DNA of 22,921 nucleotides, from positions 1 to 22,921 of the forward strand of contig CAYRFV010000054.1 of NCBI GenBank assembly GCA_964423545.1, in the 5' to 3' direction. The first letter of the stretch is position 1. The number at the start of each line of letters is the position of its first letter. Origin of the DNA: JALOOE01 sp964423545. Its GTDB lineage: Bacteria > Chloroflexota > Anaerolineae > CG2-30-64-16. The position numbers and the translations under genes are program-made. The notes beneath the pieces are model-generated. The model was not told the DNA's origin. It saw nothing but the letters and a program-made list of their open reading frames with translations, and made no database searches. Shown here in pieces: positions 7,752 through 15,492 of this stretch.

Positions 7752-8675
7752 TCATGGGGCCGCGGCTGGCGCCCTGTCCGGCTGACCGGCCGGCTCCACG
7801 CGCCATCGCGCTTCTTCGTTCGGGCCGGAGGCAGCCTCCAGGCGCAGGCGGCCTGCAGCCATCGCTACATCGTGTTGGAAAAGGAGCAAGACCTCGTTGT
7901 GAAACGCCCAATCGCGCAGGCCGCGTTTGGTCTCCATGCTGACCAGCGGCTCCACATCGAAGGCCGGCACCCAGGCCAGGCGCTCCAGATTGTAAGCATG
8001 GCCCGCCGCATCACCCAGAAAGACAGCAGCCTGACCCTGGCTCTCCACAATCACCACCTGGTGCGCCCGCGTGTGTCCCGGGGTCACCTGCACACGCACC
8101 TGGGCGTTGATGCGGGCGTCTCCGCTCAGGATGCGCAGCATTCCGGCACCGTCTCGATCGCACAGGTTTGACAACGGCAGGTAGTTCTCGTGGTAGTACG
8201 CATTGCGCGTGCGTTCGTTTGGATAGGTAGCATCGGCCAACTCGAGCCGTTGGACGATGTAGGTCGCGTTGGGGAATGCCGGCGCCAACCTCCCATCCGG
8301 GCCATAGATCGTGTTGCCGCCACAATGATCCGCGTGGAGATGGGTGTTGATGACCATACGCACGTCATCGGGCCGACAGCCCAAATCGGCCAGTCCATCG
8401 AGCAGGCGGCGCTGGCTGGTCAGGCCCAACTGCTCGCGGCGCTTGGCAGGCAGCTTCAGGCCATGGCCCGTGTCCACCAGGATCGGTCCGTCGTCCGACT
8501 CGATCAGGAGCGAACGCAGATCCATGGCGATGCGTCCGTACGGATCGGGCTGAACGATCTTCTCCCAGAGCAAGCGCGGCACGACGCCAAACGCAGCGCC
8601 GCCATCACTCCAGAACACGCCGTCGCTCAACAGGTGCACGCGCACCGCGCCGACCCGATAGGTGAGAGGCGTCAT
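7752..8675 (-). CDS. metallo-beta-lactamase-fold hydrolase
   Basis: This 307-aa protein is a predicted dinuclear zinc hydrolase of the lactonase/glyoxalase-II-like branch. Ligands are seen in THLHADHCGG (H112, H114, D116, H117), TPGHTRAHQ (H201), GDAAGH (D222) and FQHD (H268). The D116/H117 pair and the GD before a downstream His match the standard HxHxDH...H...D...H pattern. No signal peptide is seen, so it should be cytoplasmic. Its ATG overlaps the stop of the HEAT-repeat gene by four bases (ATGA), indicating translational coupling, and the GT2 gene follows after 12 bases. The substrate is unknown. Lactone, thioester or phosphodiester hydrolysis are all possible in this superfamily. Confidence 0.87.
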   Translation of the reverse strand: MTPLTYRVGAVRVHLLSDGVFWSDGGAAFGVVPRLLWEKIVQPDPYGRIAMDLRSLLIESDDGPILVDTGHGLKLPAKRREQLGLTSQRRLLDGLADLGCRPDDVRMVINTHLHADHCGGNTIYGPDGRLAPAFPNATYIVQRLELADATYPNERTRNAYYHENYLPLSNLCDRDGAGMLRILSGDARINAQVRVQVTPGHTRAHQVVIVESQGQAAVFLGDAAGHAYNLERLAWVPAFDVEPLVSMETKRGLRDWAFHNEVLLLFQHDVAMAAGRLRLEAASGPNEEARWRVEPAGQPDRAPAAAP

Positions 8676-9634
8676 GGCTGGCTCGCGTCCGACACGGGCG
8701 TGGGGGACGCCGAGCGCCGTCCGCGGCGTTCCATCATTTCGCGTGCGGCGCGTGCCTCGTCTCCCACCGTGCCATTCAGCAGGCGGCTCCGATCCGGCAG
8801 CAGTTGCGCCAGGCGCTCATAGGCGACCTCGTTGCCGATGTGGCCCAAAGCCCGTGCAGCGTAGCCGCGCACCTGCGGATCGCCGTCCGCCAGGGCAGCC
8901 AGGAGGGCAGGCTGAGCATCGGGGTGCGCCGCAGTCACCAGGGCGGCCGCCAGGGACCGCCGGACGAGCAGCGGCTGATCGGGCCGGCCCAGCGCATCAG
9001 CCAGCGGCACGGCCGCGCCGGAGCTGCCGATCTGCCCCAATGCACGCGCAGCCGCCCGGCGCACATCGACATCGACATCCTCAAGCATCGGCACAAGCTC
9101 CACTGCGGTGGTGGGGTCACCGATCCGGGCAAGCGCGAGCGCCAATGCCCGGCGCACCTGCGGGTCGGGATCCTCCACCTGCCTGGTCAGGGCATTGGTC
9201 GCCGCTTCACCGCCGATCCGGCCCAACGCCTCGGCGGCCCCGGCGCGCTGCGCCGGGCGTCCTTCGGTCAGCGCATCCGTCAAGGCATGAAATACACACG
9301 TGACATCCTGCGCCGCCAATGCCTCGGATGCCTGCCACCGCACGAACGGTTCGGGATCATCCAGCGCCTCGATCAGTGCGGCGATGGCCTCGGTGCTGCG
9401 CTGCGGATGCCGGCCCATGGCCATGGCGCCTTCCCAGCGCTGCCGGGGCGTCGGCGAGCGCAGTGCGGCGAGCGCGCTCTGCTCAGTCATGCCAGCCGCC
9501 GCCTTGCGTCGCGCCGCGATGCGCTCCACCTCTTGCCGGTACCAGCGCCTGGCATGCTTGGCGGCCGGCCGCAATCGCCGGCGATAGAACGTTGCCAGGC
9601 GTTCGCCGAAGGACCTTTCGAGGGAGACGCTCAT
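8672..9634 (-). CDS. HEAT-repeat (PBS-lyase-type) protein
   Basis: A short basic N-terminal helix region (RRRLRPAAKHARRWYRQEVERIAARRK) is followed by about seven repeats of roughly 30 residues of the type DPEPFVRWQASEALA, DPDPQVRRALALALARIG and DVDVRRAAARALGQIG. These form an alpha-solenoid used for protein-protein contacts. No catalytic motif is visible. The C-terminal tail is Arg/Ser-rich and probably disordered. The ATG at 9634 (320 aa) is chosen over the in-frame GTG at 9640 because AGGGG lies 7 bases before the ATG and only 1 base before the GTG. The stop overlaps the metallo-hydrolase start by four bases, so this may be a scaffold or partner for that enzyme, which is an inference from context. 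Confidence 0.83.
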   Translation of the reverse strand: MSVSLERSFGERLATFYRRRLRPAAKHARRWYRQEVERIAARRKAAAGMTEQSALAALRSPTPRQRWEGAMAMGRHPQRSTEAIAALIEALDDPEPFVRWQASEALAAQDVTCVFHALTDALTEGRPAQRAGAAEALGRIGGEAATNALTRQVEDPDPQVRRALALALARIGDPTTAVELVPMLEDVDVDVRRAAARALGQIGSSGAAVPLADALGRPDQPLLVRRSLAAALVTAAHPDAQPALLAALADGDPQVRGYAARALGHIGNEVAYERLAQLLPDRSRLLNGTVGDEARAAREMMERRGRRSASPTPVSDASQP

Positions 9635-9644
9635 CCTCACACCC

Positions 9645-10382
9645 CTAGCGGATCACGACCACGGTCTGGCACGGTTCGACGAAGTTGCCTGTCTTGTCCA
9701 CCACGACGACCCGGATAGCGTAGGCGCCGGGCGCCAGCGCGCCCGCATTGAGCGTGCCCAACCGGCCGCCTTGCACGGCCCGATCACCGCCGTCGAAGTA
9801 CGACCAGACCGCCGGGTTCGGGCCAGCGCCATATTCGAGCTTATAGTATTGGAACTGCGCGTGGGTCGCGGTGCCGAAAATGGGCGTCATGCCTGCAATG
9901 ACCGCGTTGAGGCCCGGCGAGGCGATGACTGCACGGGCATCGGCGCAGCGGGGCGACTGCACGGCGGGCGCCGCCGCGGTCGGCGTCATCGCCAACGTCG
10001 GCTGGGGTCGCAGGGTCGGCCGCGGCCGCGGGGTCGGCACATCGGTCGGCGTCGCTTCAGGCACAGGCAACGTCGGCGTGGGGCGCGACGGCGTCACGAC
10101 AATCGGCGTCGGCGTGAGGATCTCGGCAGCCAGCGGTTTGACCGCCTCGAGCACGACCGTGCTGGTCAGGTACACGAGTCCCATCACCATGAGCAAAGCG
10201 ATTGCGACGGTCCACGCAGCGTAAGTGCGGTTCATGGCCGCTTCGCGCTCCAGCGAGAAGACGGCATAGCGCCGCTCATGGCGCGCCGACAGCGCCACGC
10301 GCAGGTACCAGAGCGCCACCAACGCACACGCGCCATAGATCCAGGGGGCGTATTCCTTGATCAGATTGATGATAACGGCCAT
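9645..10382 (-). CDS. two-TM protein with Thr/Pro-rich linker and extracytoplasmic domain
   Basis: This 245-aa protein has a first hydrophobic helix at about 10-32, a short Arg-rich cytoplasmic loop (SARHERRYAVFSLER) and a second helix at about 55-80. A Thr/Pro-rich stretch (about 90-135, with TPTPIVVTP-like units) resembles the spacers common in Chloroflexota surface proteins. The C-terminal 100 residues contain two Cys and beta-rich segments ending in PGAYAIRVVVVDKTGNFV, suggestive of an Ig-like domain outside the membrane. Function is unknown. No clear ribosome binding site precedes the ATG. The HEAT-repeat gene follows after 10 bases. punA lies 91 bases upstream on the same strand. Confidence 0.75.
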   Translation of the reverse strand: MAVIINLIKEYAPWIYGACALVALWYLRVALSARHERRYAVFSLEREAAMNRTYAAWTVAIALLMVMGLVYLTSTVVLEAVKPLAAEILTPTPIVVTPSRPTPTLPVPEATPTDVPTPRPRPTLRPQPTLAMTPTAAAPAVQSPRCADARAVIASPGLNAVIAGMTPIFGTATHAQFQYYKLEYGAGPNPAVWSYFDGGDRAVQGGRLGTLNAGALAPGAYAIRVVVVDKTGNFVEPCQTVVVIR

Positions 10383-10473
10383 GGGTTCGGTCAGTCACTT
10401 GCCGGAGATAATCTGCGCGCCAATCGGCTCGGCATGTTGGACGTCAGGTGCAGGTCGCCGGTTCCCGCGAATG

Positions 10474-11331
10474 TCACGACTCCGGCAGCGCGGCCAGAAC
10501 GCCACGCAGCAGCGCCATCAACCGCGGCACAAGGGTCTGCCCGGCAGCCAGCACCTCTTCGTGATTCGCTGCCTCATCCATGTCGAGACGGTCGATCGCC
10601 ACGTTGCTGATGCCACTGAAGCCGAGCACCCGCATGCCCATGTGACAAGCGACCATCACCTCGGGCACCGTGGACATGCCACACGCATCCGCGCCGATCA
10701 GTCGCAGAAAACGCACTTCGGCCGGCGTCTCGAAGGCAGGGCCGGCCAGACCGCAGTAGACGCCCTGGCGCAACTCGATTTCCAAATCGGCCGCCACGCG
10801 CACCGCGAGAGCACGCAGGTCCGGATTGTAGGCGTGCGACATGGCCGGAAAGCGCGGGCCTAACGCATCATCGTTAGGTCCCCACAACGGATTGTGACCG
10901 ATCATCGCGCTCAAGCCGATATGGTCGGTGATCAGCATCAGGTCGCCGGCGCGCCAGGCCGGATTCAGCCCGCCGGCTGCATTGGTGACGATCATCGTAT
11001 CGACGCCCAGCTCATGCATGACGCGCACGGGCAGCGTCGATCGCTGCCACGAGATGCCCTCGTACGCGTGCACTCGACCTTGCAGGATCAAGAGATCTCG
11101 CCCTGCCAGACGTCCGATCACCAACTGGCCCACGTGGCCTGCCACATGGGGTGAGGGGAAGTGCGGAATATCGGTATAGGCGATGCGGTCGGCTGCCTCC
11201 AGCGCATCAGCCAACGGATTCAGGCCCGACCCCAGGATGACACCGATGTGCGGCCGGCGCTGCGTCCATCCGCGGATGGTTTCCGCCGCTTCCCGATAGT
11301 GCACACGAGTAAAGGATTCACTTTCTGGCAT
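10474..11331 (-). CDS. punA: purine nucleoside phosphorylase (trimeric, PNP-I/PunA type)
   Basis: Cleaves inosine/guanosine-type nucleosides with phosphate to the base and ribose 1-phosphate in purine salvage. The 285-aa length suits the trimeric class. Seen motifs: GVILGSGLNPLA (30-41, with the phosphate-binding Ser35), H66 in AGHVGQ, QGRVHAYEG (84-92), VTNAAGGLNP (115-124), AGPAFETPAE (196-205, including E201), GADACGMSTVPEV (213-225) and SGISNVA (239-245, including N243). The Glu/Asn pair matches the 6-oxopurine-specific enzymes. The start is the ATG at 11331. An in-frame extension upstream would overlap xerD and reads like non-coding sequence. The ribosome binding site is weak (GAGA). It follows xerD by 83 bases, which hold a strong stem-loop. 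Confidence 0.93.
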   Translation of the reverse strand: MPESESFTRVHYREAAETIRGWTQRRPHIGVILGSGLNPLADALEAADRIAYTDIPHFPSPHVAGHVGQLVIGRLAGRDLLILQGRVHAYEGISWQRSTLPVRVMHELGVDTMIVTNAAGGLNPAWRAGDLMLITDHIGLSAMIGHNPLWGPNDDALGPRFPAMSHAYNPDLRALAVRVAADLEIELRQGVYCGLAGPAFETPAEVRFLRLIGADACGMSTVPEVMVACHMGMRVLGFSGISNVAIDRLDMDEAANHEEVLAAGQTLVPRLMALLRGVLAALPES

Positions 11332-11374
11332 GACTGTTTCTCGCAGCCGGACACGGTGAGCCGCAGGCTCGACG

Positions 11375-11405
11375 CGGCGGCCAGCTTCCCCGCAGCCGGC
11401 CGCCG
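11375..11405 (-). other. stem-loop between xerD and punA
   Basis: Eleven-base arms (CGGCGGCCGGC and GCTGGCCGCCG in minus-strand order, with one G-U pair) flank a 9-base loop. There is no T-run after it on the minus strand. It may attenuate read-through from xerD into punA or protect the xerD message. Confidence 0.5.
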
Positions 11406-11414
11406 TTTTCGACT

Positions 11415-12326
11415 TCAATAGGCGCGCGGGTGCGAACCGTTGTAGACCTGGCGCAGGTGCTCGCGCGAGATATGGGTATAGACCTGAGTCGTCGAGATAT
11501 TGGCGTGGCCCAGCAGCCTTTGCACCTCTCGCAGGCCGGCGCCCCCGTTGAGCATGTGCGTGGCAAAGGAATGCCGCAGCGTATGGGGCGTCACCCGGTC
11601 CTCGAGGCCCAACTCCCGCGCGTAACCTTTGATGATCAGCCACAGCCCCTGGCGAGTGAGCTTCTCGCCGCGCGGATTCAAGAAGAGGGTGCGCTCCTGA
11701 GTGTGGCTCCCTGCCAATGCTGGTCGGCCCCGATCGAGGTAGGCACGCACTGCATTGACCGCTTCAGCATAGAGGGGCATCACGCGCTCTTTGCTGCCCT
11801 TCCCCAGGCAGCGCACCACGCCGGCTTCCAGGTCGAGATCGTCCAGCGTGACTTGCGCGACCTCGCTCACGCGCATGCCGGTGGCGTAGAGCGTCTCCAA
11901 CAGCGCCACATCGCGGAGCGCCTTCGGCGTCGCGTCATTCTTGAGCGGCAACGCCAGCAAGCGGTCCACCTCGTCGGGGGTGAGCGTGTTCGGCAACTGC
12001 TTCTTGACCTTTGGCGAGTCCAATTCTTCGGCCGGGTCATCGTCGATGACATCCGTCCGCAGCAGGAAATGACAGAACGACTTCATCGCTGCGACCTTGC
12101 GCGCGACCGTAGCGGAGGCGTACTCCCGCTCTCTCAGGAAAAGGATATAGTTCACAAGGTCATCACGCGTCATCACCGACCAGTCGGAAGCGTGCTTGAG
12201 CGGACCGCGCTCCGTGAGAAACGCGTGGAACTGGCTCAGGTCGTTCTGATATGCGGCGATCGTGTTGTCTGAACACCCCTTTTCTGCGGTCAAATAGTTC
12301 AGAAACTCCTGGATATGCGCATCCAT
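11415..12326 (-). CDS. xerD: site-specific tyrosine recombinase XerD/XerC
   Basis: This 303-aa recombinase resolves chromosome dimers at dif with a Xer partner. An N-terminal SAM-like core-binding domain (about 1-95) is followed by the catalytic domain with the complete active site: R152 (ATGMRVSEV), K176 (GKGSKER), H248 and R251 (HTLRHSFATHML), H274 (LLGHANISTTQ) and the nucleophile Y283 (VYTH). Length and the absence of neighbouring mobile-element genes favour a housekeeping Xer protein over an integrase. Whether it is the XerD or the XerC partner cannot be settled here. The ATG has a strong GGGAGG site about 7 bases upstream. It is the first gene of the minus-strand block and is divergent from the P-loop gene. 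Confidence 0.92.
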   Translation of the reverse strand: MDAHIQEFLNYLTAEKGCSDNTIAAYQNDLSQFHAFLTERGPLKHASDWSVMTRDDLVNYILFLREREYASATVARKVAAMKSFCHFLLRTDVIDDDPAEELDSPKVKKQLPNTLTPDEVDRLLALPLKNDATPKALRDVALLETLYATGMRVSEVAQVTLDDLDLEAGVVRCLGKGSKERVMPLYAEAVNAVRAYLDRGRPALAGSHTQERTLFLNPRGEKLTRQGLWLIIKGYARELGLEDRVTPHTLRHSFATHMLNGGAGLREVQRLLGHANISTTQVYTHISREHLRQVYNGSHPRAY

Positions 12327-12383
12327 AAACGTTCCTCCCTGAGAGCGGCAACCGTCACCAGCGCGATGTCACGCAACACGCCC

Positions 12384-12411
12384 ATTCTATCACGACTTTG
12401 CATAAGAACAA
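12384..12411 (-). promoter_or_regulatory. xerD promoter
   Basis: On the minus strand TTGTTC (12411-12406) and TAGAAT (12389-12384) are separated by 16 bases, placing the transcript start about 50 bases before the xerD ATG. The surrounding stretch is the AT-rich part of the divergent intergenic region. Confidence 0.45.
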
Positions 12412-12441
12412 AAACAGGCAGTGCATCCCTGCAGCCACGGT

Positions 12442-12470
12442 TTGGCGCCGGTCGCGACCGGATGTATACT
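12442..12470 (+). promoter_or_regulatory. promoter of the P-loop gene
   Basis: TTGGCG (12442-12447) and TATACT (12465-12470) are 17 bases apart. The predicted start near 12477 lies after the in-frame ATG at 12472, so it supports the ATG at 12517 as the true start of the gene. Confidence 0.5.
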
Positions 12471-12516
12471 CATGTCCCTGCTTCGGAGATGGGAGAAATG
12501 GCTGGAGCGAGAGGCG

Positions 12517-13269
12517 ATGGGACAAGACACCTTCGATATCCTCTTCCTGATTGCCCGTCCGGCTGCCGGCAAAAGCGAGATCATCGACTACCTCAAGCGC
12601 CTGGACGCGGCCACGCGTCGCGCTCGTTGTCACGTCGGCCCATTCGTCGAGCTGGATGATTTCCCGATCCTGTGGTCGTGGTTCGAAGAGGATCGCATTC
12701 TAGCGCGCATGGGGCATCCTCGCCTGCACACCGACGCGGAGGAGAATTTCACGCATCGCTACCTGTGGGATGTGCTGATCGAACGGCTGAACCTGGATTA
12801 CGCCAGACTCCTGCGCGATCGACCAGACTATCACCGGCACGGCAACACGGTGATCGTCGAGTTTTCGCGGGGCAAGGAGCACGGCGGCTTCCGCGAGGCA
12901 TTCCAACATGTGGCGCCCGAGATGCTGCGCCGCGGATCGATTCTCTACGTAGAGGTGTCGTGGGCCGAGTCGCTGCGCAAGAATCGCGCCCGCGCCAACC
13001 CAGAACGGCCGGACAGCATCCTGCAGCACAGCCTGTCGGATGAAAAACTAGAGCGGCTTTACCGAGAGAGCGACTGGAGCGAGCTCCGCGGCGAAGACGC
13101 TGAACGCATCGCCATCCAGGGCATTGCGGTTCCCTATGCAGTGTTCCCCAACGAGGACGACGTCACCACTGAGCGGGGCGCAGCCCTGGGGGAACGCCTG
13201 GCCGAAACACTGGACCGCTTGTGGCGCACCTATGCGGCCGCCGCACCGACGGCCTTGCGGTTGCCATAA
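12517..13269 (+). CDS. conserved P-loop NTPase/kinase-like protein, function unknown
   Basis: A 250-residue soluble protein begins with a beta strand and a Walker A-like loop, ARPAAGKS (residues 13-20), in which the usual first Gly is Ala. A dense set of motifs follows: ELDDFPILWSWFEED (45-59), PRLHTDAEENF (68-78), YLWDVLIERLNLDY (82-95), VIVEFSRGKEHGGFREAF (112-129), EVSWAESLRKNRARANPERPDSIL (146-169) and FPNEDDVTT (210-218). The conserved acidic and basic residues look like those of a small-molecule or nucleotide kinase. I recall similar uncharacterised proteins in several bacterial phyla but no assigned role. The ATG at 12517 has GGAG 9 bases upstream. Starts at 12421 or 12472 precede the predicted transcript start. 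Confidence 0.75.
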   Translation: MGQDTFDILFLIARPAAGKSEIIDYLKRLDAATRRARCHVGPFVELDDFPILWSWFEEDRILARMGHPRLHTDAEENFTHRYLWDVLIERLNLDYARLLRDRPDYHRHGNTVIVEFSRGKEHGGFREAFQHVAPEMLRRGSILYVEVSWAESLRKNRARANPERPDSILQHSLSDEKLERLYRESDWSELRGEDAERIAIQGIAVPYAVFPNEDDVTTERGAALGERLAETLDRLWRTYAAAAPTALRLP

Positions 13270-13709
13270 CGAACCTTAAGGAAACTGAACCTCATCTAAA
13301 TTTAAGGTTAGGCCGCAAGCTCCCGTCGATGCCTGCCGGATGTATGATGGAGCGCCGGAAGCACCACTGCTCGCGTAGAACGGGCGTGCGGGCGCCGCGT
13401 CGCTGACATAAAGTGTTGCGCGCAGCCAGTATCCGCCAAACTGCAATTTGCCCTCACCGCGTTTGGCTGGTACAATTTGCCTCGTAACGCTGACTGCGGT
13501 CATGTATTTAGCCCGTTTTCGACGAGACGTATGCATGGCGCCCCCTGCCGCTCGACCATGGGCGGCAGTCATGCCACAGCGCCCGTTTCGAAAAACACAA
13601 TAAGTTGCGACTCACCAGAGCGATGCGCCTCGCGCCTGTCTGCACCAGCGGGCGCGGCGCTGCGAGGTTGCGATCAACTCAGCAGAGCGTCTCTTGCGGG
13701 GTTCATGAT
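13270..13709. other. 440-base non-coding region upstream of dnaA
   Basis: No convincing gene is visible. It holds an 8-bp inverted repeat AACCTTAA (13272-13279) / TTAAGGTT (13302-13309) with 22 bases between, just after the P-loop gene stop, and the predicted dnaA promoter at 13448-13476. It then contains a leader of about 225 bases. No TTATCCACA-type DnaA box was seen here; the boxes lie downstream of dnaA. rpmH, often next to dnaA, is not present. Confidence 0.5.
13448..13476 (+). promoter_or_regulatory. dnaA promoter
   Basis: TTGCCC (13448-13453) and TACAAT (13471-13476) are separated by 17 bases. The start near 13483 would give dnaA an unusually long leader of about 225 bases. Confidence 0.45.
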
Positions 13710-15128
13710 ATGATCACTCCTGATACTCTTCCCACCCGAGAGCCGAGGGAGATCTGGGAGATTGCGCGCAGCCAGTTGCGGCTGCAGATGACAAAGAGCA
13801 CCTACGAAACCTGGGTGCGCGACACGACCTGTTTGGCGTGCGAGGACGGCGCTTTCATCATCGGCGTCAACAACGCCTACGCCAAGGACTGGCTCTCGTT
13901 GCGGTTGCGGCCCGCCATCAAGCGCACCCTGAACAGCATCGTCGGCCACGCCGTCGATGTCACCTTCGTGGTGCAGCCGACTCCCACTGCGGAGGCACCG
14001 CAGGCGCCCTCTGCGCCGCTGCTCGAGTTGGAGCTGCCCGCTGAACCGGTCGTCGCAGACAAATCCGCTCGGGAGACCGCCAGCCTGAACCCGCGCCACA
14101 CGTTCGAGCACTTCATCGTCGGGTCCTCCAACCGCATGGCCCACGCCGTAGCGCTCTCCGTCGCCGAGCAGCCGGGCCAGGCTTACAATCCGCTTTTTCT
14201 CTATGGCGGCGTGGGATTGGGGAAGACCCACCTGTTGCAGGCGATCGGCCATGCAGCGCAGGACCGCGGCCGGCGGGTGCTCTACGTCACGTCGGAGCTC
14301 TTCACGAACGAACTCATCAGCGCCATCCGCACGCAATCTACGGATCAGTTCCGGTCGAAGTACCGGACCAGCGACGTGCTCCTGATCGACGATGTGCATT
14401 TCATCGCCGGCAAGGAACAGACGCAGGAGGAGTTCTTCCACACCTTCAACGCGCTGCATACCGCCAACCGGCAGATCGTGCTGACCAGCGACCGGCCGCC
14501 GCAGGCCATTCCGCTGCTGGAGGAGCGATTGCGCTCGCGGTTTGCCTGGGGCATGATTGCGGACATGCAGCCCCCCAATTTGGAGACGCGCATCGCCATC
14601 TTGCAAGCCAAGGCGGCGTCTTTGGGGCATCGTGTGCCGAACGATGTCCTGACAGCCATCGCCCAGCGCGCCCATCGAAACATCCGCGACCTGGAAGGGG
14701 CGCTGACCAACGTCCTGGCGCACGCCGAAGTGGCCGGACGTCCGCTGACCGCAGCGCTGGTCGAGGATGCTCTCACCTATCTGATGCCCGCACAGACCAG
14801 GCTGAGCCCCGAGGCGCTGCTCGATCTCGCCGCACACTACTTCGGCGTGACGGTCGCCGAGCTGGTTGGACGTTCGCGCGCGGCCAAGATCGCGCTGCAG
14901 CGGCAGATCGTCATGTATATGATCCGCGAGGAGACCGGCGCATCCCTCCCCCAGATCGGAGAGCTGCTCGGCGGCCGCGATCACACAACCGTCATTCACG
15001 GCTGCGAGAAGATCGCCGCCGAGATCGGCAGCAATGCCGAGATCAGCCGGCAGGTTGCGGAGCTGCGCGCCCGCTTGTACGAACCCGTGCACGTGCGCGT
15101 GAAGCAGCCGCGTGAAGCAGCCGCGTGA
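13710..15128 (+). CDS. dnaA: chromosomal replication initiator DnaA
   Basis: DnaA binds DnaA boxes at oriC, melts the origin and helps load the helicase. The 472-aa protein has domain I (about 10-85, IWEIARSQLRLQMTKSTYETW), a short Pro/Ala-rich domain II (about 88-125), the AAA+ domain III with Walker A GGVGLGKT (166-173), Walker B LLIDD (224-228) and the sensor region VLTSDRPP, and the DNA-binding domain IV with GGRDHTTVIHG (421-431). The ATG at 13710 is chosen because domain I begins right after it and GGGG sits 8 bases upstream. The in-frame extension to 13605 has no DnaA character. The last codons (VKQPREAAA) are made of a 13-bp tandem repeat that also provides the stop. The origin follows directly. 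Confidence 0.97.
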   Translation: MITPDTLPTREPREIWEIARSQLRLQMTKSTYETWVRDTTCLACEDGAFIIGVNNAYAKDWLSLRLRPAIKRTLNSIVGHAVDVTFVVQPTPTAEAPQAPSAPLLELELPAEPVVADKSARETASLNPRHTFEHFIVGSSNRMAHAVALSVAEQPGQAYNPLFLYGGVGLGKTHLLQAIGHAAQDRGRRVLYVTSELFTNELISAIRTQSTDQFRSKYRTSDVLLIDDVHFIAGKEQTQEEFFHTFNALHTANRQIVLTSDRPPQAIPLLEERLRSRFAWGMIADMQPPNLETRIAILQAKAASLGHRVPNDVLTAIAQRAHRNIRDLEGALTNVLAHAEVAGRPLTAALVEDALTYLMPAQTRLSPEALLDLAAHYFGVTVAELVGRSRAAKIALQRQIVMYMIREETGASLPQIGELLGGRDHTTVIHGCEKIAAEIGSNAEISRQVAELRARLYEPVHVRVKQPREAAA

Positions 15129-15174
15129 AGCAGCCGCGTGGAGCAGCCGCGTGGAGCGGAACGCGTGGAGCGGG
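15097..15174 (+). repeat. 13-bp tandem repeat across the dnaA stop codon
   Basis: GCGTGAAGCAGCC is repeated exactly at 15097, 15110 and 15123, once with a single change (GCGTGGAGCAGCC) at 15136, then as two degraded copies at 15149 and 15163. Because 13 is not a multiple of 3, each copy shifts the reading frame. The TGA stop of dnaA (15126-15128) comes from the third copy. Confidence 0.9.
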
Positions 15175-15244
15175 CGCACCCAGCCCAGGCCATCGCGAAG
15201 CCGGTCGACGCATGCGGCGCAGTTGGCACGCCCCTGAATCGGGC

Positions 15245-15431
15245 AGGAAATCAACAATAAAATGATATTATTAATCGTCGAAATGTGGATAACCTTCGTT
15301 GCCGCTGTGGATAACTAGAGGCCTTTGTGGATAACCCAAAACACTGTTGTCCCAGATAGGCGCTGGCAAGCGAGCACACCCCACAGTTAGTGGTGCACCC
15401 GGCCCAGCGCCGCGCACGGCACTGTGGATAA
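15245..15431. other. chromosomal replication origin oriC
   Basis: Four perfect DnaA boxes in the same orientation (TGTGGATAA, the complement of TTATCCACA) lie at 15284-15292, 15306-15314, 15326-15334 and 15423-15431, spaced 22, 20 and 97 bases. Directly left of the first is an AT-rich stretch at about 15248-15275. On the minus strand the first box is followed by TTT, the GC-rich CGACG, two bases and then TAA TAA TAT (15273-15265), the arrangement described for DnaA-trio unwinding elements. Position immediately downstream of dnaA supports the assignment. Confidence 0.9.
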
Positions 15432-15492
15432 CCCAGAAAATGCTATATTGTTTTTGAGTGAACGTCCCTGCCGTGGCCGGACTCCCCCTGAT

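Noticed and set aside
11332..11643. N-terminal extension of the purine nucleoside phosphorylase
   Set aside because: It would overlap the 3' end of xerD by over 200 bases and reads as low-complexity Arg/Ala/Pro sequence; PNP homology begins after the ATG at 11331.
13477..13713. 78-codon open frame between the dnaA promoter and dnaA
   Set aside because: Begins with a TTG without a ribosome binding site and has Cys/Arg/Ser-rich random composition; more likely leader RNA.
15097..15174. 13-bp repeats as the E. coli-type 13-mer unwinding element
   Set aside because: The units are GC-rich, unlike AT-rich 13-mers, and start inside the dnaA coding sequence; the AT-rich segment at 15248-15275 is the better unwinding element.
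13674..15257. 527-codon open frame on the minus strand
   Set aside because: Antisense to dnaA through its whole length and into the origin; no recognisable motif.
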